Made by a program: the position numbers and the translations under genes. The notes under the pieces are model-generated. The model did no database searches. It was not told the DNA's origin and was given only the letters and a program-made list of their open reading frames with translations. Of a DNA stretch of 64,000 bases, positions 10,407-17,043 are shown in pieces (the first letter of the stretch is position 1; the number at the start of each line of letters is the position of its first letter). The DNA comes from Flavobacterium sp. (GTDB taxonomy: Bacteria; Bacteroidota; Bacteroidia; Flavobacteriales; Flavobacteriaceae), in NCBI GenBank assembly GCA_016721735.1, contig JADKHM010000019.1, positions 704,887 to 768,886 on the forward strand, read 5' to 3'.

Positions 10407-10760
10407 TTATGTGTTAAAGTCTCTTTTTACCAAAATAAACAGCTGTTTATTTAAGTTCAAGTAGCCTTGATTATACACAAAGTAGTAGGTTTTTCCGGTT
10501 TTGGTTTGAAGTTGATTCGTGTAGAATTCAAAATCAAATCCTTTATTTAGTAGTTTGGTTCTTGTTATTTTTGTCTTTTTATCGGTGTTCAATTCCGACA
10601 AAATCCGGTAATTCTTGCGCAATTTATTATTGATATTACGCATAAAATTGTTGGTGTCTTTATTGATTTTGTTGTTGTAGCTATTTCTACAACCATCACA
10701 GCAAAATTTTTTGTCTTCACGGCCTGCAATAGCATCTCCGCATTCTAAACAGTTTTTCAT
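10407..10760 (-). CDS. Small zinc-ribbon protein (DUF2116-like)
   Basis: 117 residues. The N-terminus CLECGDAIAGREDKKFCCDGC contains a CxxC ... CCxxC zinc ribbon in the first 25 residues. A lysine/asparagine-rich helical region and a beta-rich tail follow (TGKTYYFVYNQGYL). I recognise the ribbon type, found in small Bacteroidota proteins, but not a function. It is the first gene of the minus-strand run with the M28 peptidase (13-bp gap). Confidence 0.75.
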   Translation of the reverse strand: MKNCLECGDAIAGREDKKFCCDGCRNSYNNKINKDTNNFMRNINNKLRKNYRILSELNTDKKTKITRTKLLNKGFDFEFYTNQLQTKTGKTYYFVYNQGYLNLNKQLFILVKRDFNT

Positions 10761-10917
10761 GGCTTATAAATTTAAATTACGATATGGATTTGAAAAAGTC
10801 TTTCGGCCTAAATTCTAAAAATGAAAACACCAAGGTTCTGACAGTGGGGACTTGAAAAAACAGTGGAGATTTAACTTTAAAATCACTCAAATATAATAAT
10901 TAAAATTCATTTGCAAA

Positions 10918-10973
10918 CGGTTACAAATAGTTACAACCGAAATTAAACGGTTACCAACCGACTAGTAACTAGT
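10918..10973. promoter_or_regulatory. Cluster of three palindromes upstream of ssb (possible operator)
   Basis: Three palindromic blocks follow one another: CGGTT...AACCG spanning 10918-10939 with GTTAC twice inside, CGGTTACCAACCG at 10948-10960, and ACTAGTAACTAGT at 10961-10973. They lie between the divergent zinc-ribbon gene and ssb. No regulator is known, and the call rests on symmetry alone. The rest of 10761-11051 shows no gene. Confidence 0.4.
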
Positions 10974-11051
10974 GAATTTTTCAACTTCGCACTGTCAATT
11001 CGAAATACATTGACAATGAACAAAAAACAACAACTTTAATTTTTAAAAGCC

Positions 11052-11384
11052 ATGAGTACACTAAGAAATCAAGTTCATCTAATTGGACATGTCGGACAAG
11101 ATCCTGAAATTAAATCTTTCGAAGGAAATAGGAAGCTTGCCAATCTCACCATCGCCACAAATGAAACGTACAAAAACGAAAAGGGAGAAAAAGTAGAAGA
11201 AACCCAGTGGCATCGCATTACAGCATGGGGTAAAACCGCAGAAATAATCGAGAAATATGTCGCTAAAGGTAAAGAAATTGCCGTAGAAGGAAAGTTAAGA
11301 CACCGTTCGTACGATGACAAAAACGGAGACAAGAAATATGTAACCGAAATTGTAGTTTCTGAATTATTATTATTGGGTAAGTAG
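11052..11384 (+). CDS. ssb: Single-stranded DNA-binding protein, short form
   Basis: 110 residues covering one OB fold: LRNQVHLIGHVGQDPEIK at the N-terminus, then TNETYKNEKGEK, WHRITAWGKTAEI, KGKEIAVEGKLRHRSY and YVTEIVVSELLLLG, all standard SSB strands. The protein stops right after the OB fold. It lacks the glycine-rich linker and acidic DDIPF-type tip that recruits repair and replication partners in long SSBs. Short SSBs of this kind occur in Bacteroidota next to a longer paralogue, so this may not be the main replicative SSB. The palindrome cluster upstream may control it. Confidence 0.93.
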   Translation: MSTLRNQVHLIGHVGQDPEIKSFEGNRKLANLTIATNETYKNEKGEKVEETQWHRITAWGKTAEIIEKYVAKGKEIAVEGKLRHRSYDDKNGDKKYVTEIVVSELLLLGK

Positions 11385-11393
11385 AGTTAATAT

Positions 11394-11436
11394 TTCAAAC
11401 GTCGCTTTGTTGATTGATCACATTGCGACGTTTGAA
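11394..11436 (+). terminator. Stem-loop after ssb
   Basis: A perfect 12-bp inverted repeat (TTCAAACGTCGC / GCGACGTTTGAA) with a 19-nt loop begins 9 bp after the ssb stop. There is no clear T tract, so it could instead be an mRNA-stabilising hairpin. Confidence 0.5.
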
Positions 11437-11576
11437 CAACTTGCCATTTTAACACAATCCATAAAAAGTTGTCAACACGAAAACGTTTTCGATGCGAAAT
11501 ATTTATTCGTAGCTTATTTTAATTGTAATAAATAAAATATCTTTATATAAGTAATTCGTTAACTCACGACGGCTTT

Positions 11577-12008
11577 ATGAAAAAATGGGTCCCTTTGTTT
11601 TTTGTAATTTCTCTTGTTTTTATTTCAAATGAGAGCTTTTCACAGGTTGGAATAAATACCACAAACCCACTAAGTACTTTAGATCTCAATGGGAATATGT
11701 CTGTCAAAACGTTTATTCTTGTTGGAAGTGGCTCACCAACAGCCATCAGTGATGGGTTTTATTTGTCCCTTAATCCACAAGCCGCAGACCAAGAATTTGT
11801 CTTGCCTAGTCCAATTGCATTTCCCGGACGAATGTATATTCTCAGAAATATTAACGACACAAATACTGCAAAATTGACCACGCCAGCTGGATTGTTGTTC
11901 GGAAAAGGAAAGACGTCTGGAGGTGCAACATCAATTTATATGTATGATGATACCAACAGAACTATTACCGTCATTAGTGATGGTTTGAATTGGACCTATA
12001 TCTATTAA
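11577..12008 (+). CDS. Small exported protein of unknown function
   Basis: 143 residues with a clear signal peptide (KKWVPLFFVISLVFISNESFSQ, cleaved about residue 22). The mature N-terminus VGINTTNPLSTLDLNG matches a motif common at the start of exported Bacteroidota proteins that resemble tail-fibre or adhesin stems. The rest is beta-rich (FVLPSPIAFPGRMYILRN). There is no T9SS domain or lipobox. It ends tail-to-tail with the HAD gene, overlapping by 4 bp. Function not recognised. Confidence 0.7.
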   Translation: MKKWVPLFFVISLVFISNESFSQVGINTTNPLSTLDLNGNMSVKTFILVGSGSPTAISDGFYLSLNPQAADQEFVLPSPIAFPGRMYILRNINDTNTAKLTTPAGLLFGKGKTSGGATSIYMYDDTNRTITVISDGLNWTYIY

Positions 12009-12700
12009 CGAGTTTTCAGCAGCAGCGGCAGGACTTCCGATATGTTTTCTAAAGTTCTAAAGTTCGGATGCTCTACTTTATGACTAATTTTTTCATGTTC
12101 CCAAGTGGTATGAAAAGGAATATGAACCGCATGCCCACCAATTGCTAAAACGGGAAGCACATCTGATTTTAAAGAATTGCCAATCATAAAAAATTCTTCT
12201 GGCTCAATTTCCAGTCGTTTCAATAATTTTTGATAATTGAGTTCTTGTTTGTCAGCCATCACTTCGATGTGATGAAAGTAAGCGCCCAAACCAGAATCGT
12301 GCAACTTCCGTTGTTGGTCTTTCAAATCACCTTTGGTGGCAACAACCAATTTATATTTTCCCTGCAATGCTTTCAAAGTATCTTCAACGCCATCTAATAA
12401 TTCGATAGGTTTCTGTAGCAAATCTTTTCCCAAAACAATAATTTTTTCGATGACTTCTATCGAAATAGTATTGTTTGAAATCCGCATCGCCGCTTCTATC
12501 ATCGAGAGTACATATCCTTTTATGCCATAGCCATACAAATCAAGATTTGCAATTTCAGTCTTAAATAATTCTTGTGACAACCCTTGATGCGACAAATAAT
12601 CGCTCATCAAAGCACAAAATTTTTCTTCAGTTTCTTGAAAATAGGGTTCGTTGACAAACAGCGTGTCATCAGCGTCGAAGGCAATTACTTTTAAAGCCAT
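12005..12700 (-). CDS. HAD superfamily hydrolase
   Basis: 231 residues. Motif I is FDADDTLF (nucleophile aspartate at residue 8, second aspartate at 10), motif II is VVATKGD, and motif IV is MIGNSLKSDVLP. A helical cap lies between motifs I and II, as in phosphoglycolate-phosphatase/5'-nucleotidase-like members. It is a cytoplasmic small-molecule phosphatase; substrate unknown. It lies 2 bp downstream of the membrane-protein gene at 12703-13185 and may be co-transcribed with it. Confidence 0.85.
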   Translation of the reverse strand: MALKVIAFDADDTLFVNEPYFQETEEKFCALMSDYLSHQGLSQELFKTEIANLDLYGYGIKGYVLSMIEAAMRISNNTISIEVIEKIIVLGKDLLQKPIELLDGVEDTLKALQGKYKLVVATKGDLKDQQRKLHDSGLGAYFHHIEVMADKQELNYQKLLKRLEIEPEEFFMIGNSLKSDVLPVLAIGGHAVHIPFHTTWEHEKISHKVEHPNFRTLENISEVLPLLLKTR

Positions 12701-12702
12701 AG

Positions 12703-13185
12703 TTATTTAATATAAAAAAACACAAATGCAATGAATGCCGAAAAGATATGAATTAATGAAATAGATAAGACACAAAGTGGAATTCTATTTTGTGACTTGT
12801 TCTCTGCTTTGAAATAACGAAATATAAAATGAGAATCTTGGTTACTAAACCAGGAATTTAAATCAATCATACCCTCCAAGTAACCAAAAACAAAGGTCGC
12901 AGTCAATAAAAACCCTTTGATGTCAAAAGATTTTTTCAACGAAAAAGCAATAAATATGACGAACCAAACTTTAAAGAGTATTCGAAATAAGATCTTAATG
13001 ACATCTAATACTTTTTCGGCAACAAACGAATTGACCGCAATATAAAATACAATTACACTAGTAAAAACAGTGTGAATTTCCCAAAGGATGGAAGACAAAA
13101 CAGGATGAGAATTAAATAGTAATTGCCAAAGCACTAATGCAAGTCCATAAAAGGCAAAAGCAAAAAGAGCTAGTTTCTTCGGCAT
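12703..13185 (-). CDS. Small multi-pass membrane protein, unknown
   Basis: 160 residues with about five hydrophobic segments: residues 5-23, 35-55, 63-82, 88-105 and 137-157. No recognised motif. It lies 10 bp downstream of metG and 2 bp upstream of the HAD gene, so it is probably part of the same minus-strand transcript. Confidence 0.6.
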   Translation of the reverse strand: MPKKLALFAFAFYGLALVLWQLLFNSHPVLSSILWEIHTVFTSVIVFYIAVNSFVAEKVLDVIKILFRILFKVWFVIFIAFSLKKSFDIKGFLLTATFVFGYLEGMIDLNSWFSNQDSHFIFRYFKAENKSQNRIPLCVLSISLIHIFSAFIAFVFFYIK

Positions 13186-13195
13186 TGCACATCAA

Positions 13196-14233
13196 TTAGT
13201 TTATCGTTTCGCCGTTGTCTGCTTCCGCATCCGGATTCACAAAAACCAACTTTCCTTCCGCATTGTTCGTCATCAAAATCATGCCTTGACTTTCAACACC
13301 ACGCAAATTTCGAGGCGCTAAGTTGACTAAAACAGTGACTTTTTTTCCAACAACTTCTTCAGGAGAAAAACTCTCTGCAATACCAGACACAATGGTTCGA
13401 ACATCTATTCCAGTATCTACTTTCAACACCAGAAGCTTATTGGCTTTCGGCATTTTTTCTGCTTCTAGAATAGTCCCAACACGCAAATCCATTTTGGTGA
13501 AATCCTCAAATTGAATCAATTCTTTTTGCGCCGTCATTGTTTTGTTTTCCATACTATTCGCTGTCTTTGTAGCTTCTAACTTGTCAATTTGTTTCTGAAT
13601 TTGTTCGTCTTCAATCTGTGAAAACAAGATTTCTGCTGCACCAATTTTGTGTCCTGAAGCAATCAATTCCGATTGTTCTGACACATCGCTCCAGCTTTTC
13701 CCATGGTGGGTTTGGTTAAGAATAACATCTAATTTTCCGGCAGTAAATGGTAAAAAAGGCTCACATAAAACGCGCAAAGCAGAAGCGATTTGCAAGGCCA
13801 CATACATTTGTGTTTGTACTCGTTCCGGATCGGTCTTGACCATTTTCCACGGTTCTTCATCGGCCAAATATTTATTGCCTAACCGCGCCACATTCATCAA
13901 TTCGCCCAAAGCTTCTCTAAAACGATAACGCTCAATCGAACTCGATATCACTGCAGGATAAGCCTTTAGTTCCTTTAAAGTTTGCTCGTCAACTTCCGAA
14001 AAAGCATTCGGTTGTGGCACAATTCCATCATAATATTTATTGGTCAAAACAACGACACGATTAATAAAATTGCCAAAAATCGCCGCCAACTCATTGTTAT
14101 TTCTGGCTTGAAAATCTTTCCAAGTAAAATCATTGTCTTTGGTTTCTGGCGCATTCGATGTCAAAGGGCATATCGCAACACATCTTCCTGCCCCGGAAAA
14201 TCTTCCAAATATTCGTGCAACCAAACCGCCCAA
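13196..14233 (-). CDS. metG: MetRS C-terminal piece (anticodon-binding and tRBD domains)
   Basis: An open frame of 345 codons. Homology to MetRS starts only at LTSNAPETKDND (about residue 24), so its apparent first 23 residues are out-of-frame catalytic-domain sequence. Residues about 240-345 are the tRNA-binding domain used for dimerisation and tRNA capture. Confidence 0.8.
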   Translation of the reverse strand: MGGLVARIFGRFSGAGRCVAICPLTSNAPETKDNDFTWKDFQARNNNELAAIFGNFINRVVVLTNKYYDGIVPQPNAFSEVDEQTLKELKAYPAVISSSIERYRFREALGELMNVARLGNKYLADEEPWKMVKTDPERVQTQMYVALQIASALRVLCEPFLPFTAGKLDVILNQTHHGKSWSDVSEQSELIASGHKIGAAEILFSQIEDEQIQKQIDKLEATKTANSMENKTMTAQKELIQFEDFTKMDLRVGTILEAEKMPKANKLLVLKVDTGIDVRTIVSGIAESFSPEEVVGKKVTVLVNLAPRNLRGVESQGMILMTNNAEGKLVFVNPDAEADNGETIN

Positions 14234-15258
14234 TTTTTCGAAGTCGATAGTTTATTGCCTTCCAAATTCAAAAACTCATTCGCAGGAACATTATCAGGCA
14301 AAATATAACTTCCTTCCGCCTTCAACATGGCAGGAAAAATCACACAGTGAAATACAATATTGTCTTTTCCTATAAAATGCACCAGCTTCGTATCTTCACT
14401 TTTCCAATACGGCTCCCAGTCTTTTCCTTCGCGAGCTGCCCATTCTTTGGTCGAAGAAATATAGCCAATTGGCGCGTCAAACCACACATATAATTTTTTC
14501 CCCACCGCACCTTCCACCGGCACATCAATTCCCCAATCTAAATCGCGAGTAACGGCACGTGGTTTCAATCCGTCATCCAGCCAAGATTTTACCTGACCTA
14601 AAACATTCGTTTTCCAGTCTTTGGCATGATCCACCAAAATCCACTGTCTTAAAAACGCATCGTACTGATCTAAAGGCAAAAACCAATGTTTGGTAGCTTT
14701 CAAAATAGGTGTAGTTCCAGTGATCGTCGATTTTGGATTGATCAAATCAGTCGCGTTCCAAGTCGATCCGCATTTCTCACACTGATCGCCATACGCTTCT
14801 TCATTCCCGCATTTCGGACAAGTGCCGATTACAAATCGATCTGCTAAAAACTGATCGGCTTTCTCATCGTATAATTGCTCAGTAACTTCTTCAATAAATT
14901 TTCCATCGTCGTATAATTTCTTAAAAAATGCTGAAGCCGTTTCATGGTGAATTTTCGAAGAAGTTCTCGAATAATTATCAAACGAAATCCCAAAATCAAC
15001 AAATGATTTTCTAATTATAGCGTCATATTTATCAATGACTTCCTGCGGCGTAATCCCTTCTTTCTTGGCTTTCATCGAAATCGCAACGCCGTGTTCATCG
15101 CTCCCACAAATAAAAGCCACGTCTTTTCCTAGCAAACGCAAGTAACGCGAATAAATGTCAGAGGGAACGTAAACGCCTGCCAAATGCCCAATATGAATCG
15201 GTCCGTTGGTATAAGGCAAGGCAGCAGTAATGGTATATCTTTTTGGATTTTGTAGCAT
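14161..15258 (-). CDS. metG: MetRS N-terminal piece (catalytic domain)
   Basis: 366 residues from ATG 15258 to the TGA at the frameshift. It contains the Rossmann catalytic core, zinc knuckle and KLSTS loop, but not the anticodon-binding domain. It should be read together with the next piece. Confidence 0.85.
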   Translation of the reverse strand: MLQNPKRYTITAALPYTNGPIHIGHLAGVYVPSDIYSRYLRLLGKDVAFICGSDEHGVAISMKAKKEGITPQEVIDKYDAIIRKSFVDFGISFDNYSRTSSKIHHETASAFFKKLYDDGKFIEEVTEQLYDEKADQFLADRFVIGTCPKCGNEEAYGDQCEKCGSTWNATDLINPKSTITGTTPILKATKHWFLPLDQYDAFLRQWILVDHAKDWKTNVLGQVKSWLDDGLKPRAVTRDLDWGIDVPVEGAVGKKLYVWFDAPIGYISSTKEWAAREGKDWEPYWKSEDTKLVHFIGKDNIVFHCVIFPAMLKAEGSYILPDNVPANEFLNLEGNKLSTSKNWAVWLHEYLEDFPGQEDVLRYAL

Positions 15259-15272
15259 ATAAAGATTTTGTT

Positions 15273-15346
15273 TTTCTCGCAAAGACGCAGAGACGCAAAG
15301 AAAAATTGTAGATGAAAACTTTGCGACTTCGCGGCTTTGCGAGAAA
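15273..15346. repeat. 28-bp inverted repeat made of 8-nt CGCAAAGA-like units
   Basis: The left arm 15273-15300 reads TTTCTCGCAAAGACGCAGAG and continues with another unit. The right arm 15319-15346 is its reverse complement with four mismatches, around an 18-nt spacer. Each arm contains CGCAAAGA-type units in tandem with 8-nt spacing. It sits 14 bp upstream of the metG start. It could be a terminator-like hairpin or an internally deleted mobile unit. Confidence 0.75.
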
Positions 15347-15430
15347 TTTTCGTTGCAAAAATAAGCAATACATTCGAGAGTTTTATGCTTTTTATTGTGA
15401 GCTGTTTGCTAACGCCTGTTCGCCCTTTCA

Positions 15431-15512
15431 GGAGCTCGGGTCCCGCTATCCACTAAATCTTTTGCGCCGAACTCCGGCACAAAAGGATATCGTTCCTATC
15501 GGGGCTAGGGCA
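15431..15512. repeat. Dispersed repeat, GGAGCT...CGGGGCTAGGGCA family, copy 1
   Basis: Starts GGAGCT, has CCCGCT soon after, a central hairpin (ATCTTTTG ... CAAAAGGAT) and ends CGGGGCTAGGGCA. A second copy with the same frame elements is at 33421-33503. I recall this as a frequent intergenic repeat in Flavobacterium genomes. The remainder of 15347-15589 shows no gene. Confidence 0.75.
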
Positions 15513-15534
15513 ATCCGTTTCAAATTAATAATCG

Positions 15535-15562
15535 TCAATTGTCAATTATCAATTATCAATTA
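15535..15562. repeat. Four tandem 7-nt units (TCAATTA)
   Basis: TCAATTG followed by three exact TCAATTA units in the spacer before the LD-carboxypeptidase gene. One of several short quasi-tandem spacers in this window. Confidence 0.8.
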
Positions 15563-15589
15563 TTTTATATTTGTTTCAACATTTCAACT

Positions 15590-16564
15590 ATGAAAAATTC
15601 AACCACTTTTTACCTTGCATTAGTATTTGGACTTTTCCTATTTCAAACCACTCAAGCACAACGCAAAATGATCACACCCGAATTTTTACAAAAAGGCGAT
15701 ACTATCGGAATCCTTGCCACCGCCAGAAAAGCAGATCTAGCTTCTTTGCAACCAGCAATCAAATTGCTCGAAAGTTGGGGATTGCACGTGGTGATTGGCA
15801 AAACCATCGGCAAAGAAGAAAACCAATTAGCAGGTCCAGATTGGTTGCGCGCCACCGATTTTCAAGAAATGCTAGACAACCCCAAAATAAAAGCCATCTG
15901 GGCGGCAAAAGGCGGTTACGGAACCGTGCGAATTATAGATCGCATCGACTTCACCAATTTTAAGAAAAAACCCAAATGGGTCTGCGGTTTTAGCGACATG
16001 ACCGTCTTGCACAGTCACATCAATAATATGGGCATTGAAACCATGCATTCTTTTATGGCGCTCAATGCGGGAACTGCTAATCCAGAAGTGTTAGCCTCGT
16101 TTCGCAAAGCGTTGTTTGGAGAAAAATTGTCTTATGCAATTCCACGCCACGAATATAATGTGAATGGTTCTGCAACAGGCGAAATCGTCGGCGGCAACTT
16201 ATCGGTTTTGTACAGTATTATTGGTTCCAAATCGGAAGTCGATTATAAAGGAAAAATCCTATTCATTGAAGACCTCGACGAGTACTTATACCACATCGAC
16301 CGTATGATGATGAACCTTAAACGCAATGGTTACTTCGACGGTGTAAAAGCCGTCATTGTTGGCGGTATGACCAGTATGAACGACAATGAAATCCCGTGGG
16401 GAAAAGATGCGCTGCAAATTATTCAAGATGTTCTAAAAGACTATAAATTTCCGATTATATATAATTTCCCGGCCGGCCATATTAAAGACAATCGTACTTT
16501 AATATTGGGGAAAGTCGTCTCTATCGATGTTAGTGAAAAGGAAAGCATCGTGAAGTTCGAATAA
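15590..16564 (+). CDS. LD-carboxypeptidase (S66 family), exported
   Basis: 325 residues from the ATG at 15590; an in-frame extension to 15539 lies inside a repeat and is unlikely. The signal peptide ends near TTQAQ. The S66 catalytic triad is visible: Ser135 in GFSDMT, Glu227 in FIEDLDEYLYHID and His297 in FPAGHIKDN. Known S66 enzymes (LdcA) remove the terminal D-Ala from muropeptide tetrapeptides. The signal peptide suggests a periplasmic role in peptidoglycan turnover. It lies 40 bp upstream of yraN, separated by an 8-nt tandem repeat. Confidence 0.92.
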   Translation: MKNSTTFYLALVFGLFLFQTTQAQRKMITPEFLQKGDTIGILATARKADLASLQPAIKLLESWGLHVVIGKTIGKEENQLAGPDWLRATDFQEMLDNPKIKAIWAAKGGYGTVRIIDRIDFTNFKKKPKWVCGFSDMTVLHSHINNMGIETMHSFMALNAGTANPEVLASFRKALFGEKLSYAIPRHEYNVNGSATGEIVGGNLSVLYSIIGSKSEVDYKGKILFIEDLDEYLYHIDRMMMNLKRNGYFDGVKAVIVGGMTSMNDNEIPWGKDALQIIQDVLKDYKFPIIYNFPAGHIKDNRTLILGKVVSIDVSEKESIVKFE

Positions 16565-16603
16565 TCTAAAAATCTTACAGTCCTACAATCTTATAATCTA
16601 AAA
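16564..16603. repeat. Five tandem 8-nt units (ATCTTACA-like)
   Basis: Units ATCTAAAA, ATCTTACA, GTCCTACA, ATCTTATA, ATCTAAAA follow without gaps and fill the whole spacer between the LD-carboxypeptidase stop and the YraN start. Confidence 0.8.
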
Positions 16604-16604
16604 A

Positions 16605-16964
16605 ATGGCTGAACACAATGAACTTGGTAAACAAGGCGAGGAACTAGCGGTAGATTTTCTTCAGAAAAACGGCTACGAAATCCTCGAAACCAACTGGACA
16701 TTTCAAAAGGCGGAGATTGATATTATTGCCAAAAAAGAAAACACACTCGCCATCATTGAAGTAAAAACACGTTCAAGTACCGATTTTGGCTTGCCACAAG
16801 ATTTTGTAAAGCCTAAGAAAATTCAATTATTGGTTAAAGGGGTAAACGAATATGTGCAGCGCGAAGATCTTGATGTAGACGTACGATTTGATATTATAGC
16901 GATTCACAAAAGCGGTAATGAATTCATTATCGAACATTTAGAAGATGCATTTCTTCATTTCTAA
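16605..16964 (+). CDS. YraN/UPF0102 family putative endonuclease
   Basis: 119 residues. GKQGEELAVDFLQKNGYEILETN, then KAEIDIIAKKE and LAIIEVKTRSS, give the E ... D ... ExK core of a PD-(D/E)XK nuclease fold, as in Holliday-junction resolvase-like YraN. Length is normal (115-125). Function in cells is not established for the family. Start ATG 16605. Confidence 0.93.
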   Translation: MAEHNELGKQGEELAVDFLQKNGYEILETNWTFQKAEIDIIAKKENTLAIIEVKTRSSTDFGLPQDFVKPKKIQLLVKGVNEYVQREDLDVDVRFDIIAIHKSGNEFIIEHLEDAFLHF

Positions 16965-17043
16965 AGGAGTAGTTTAACATTTGTTCTCCTATCGAGAGCG
17001 TAATTTAATTATATTTGTCTAAAAATTGCAAAACATTAAAACA

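Larger units (their letters stand above)
13196..15258 (-). pseudogene. metG: Methionyl-tRNA synthetase, interrupted by one frameshift
   Basis: Two minus-strand frames together give a complete MetRS of about 690 residues. The N-terminal part (14161-15258) has HIGH as HIGHLAGV, a zinc knuckle CPKCGNEEAYGDQCEKC and the KMSKS loop as KLSTS. It stops right after DVLRYAL. The C-terminal part resumes at LTSNAPETKDND and includes the anticodon-binding domain and a C-terminal EMAP/Trbp-like tRNA-binding domain (FTKMDLRVGTILEAEKMPKA). Joining the parts requires a -1 shift, or loss of two bases, at about 14160-14170. MetRS is normally single-copy and essential, so a sequencing or assembly error is the first explanation. 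The start is set at the ATG at 15258, where MLQNPKRYTIT begins; the frame also opens 24 bp further upstream with TTG. Confidence 0.9.

Noticed and set aside
14155..14175. The metG break reads CTTTGAC, identical to the core of the RF2 (prfB) programmed frameshift site.
   Set aside because: The prfB mechanism is a +1 shift. Here +1 leads to a stop after ten codons, while the MetRS frame needs -1, and no upstream Shine-Dalgarno-like spur is evident. Probably coincidence.
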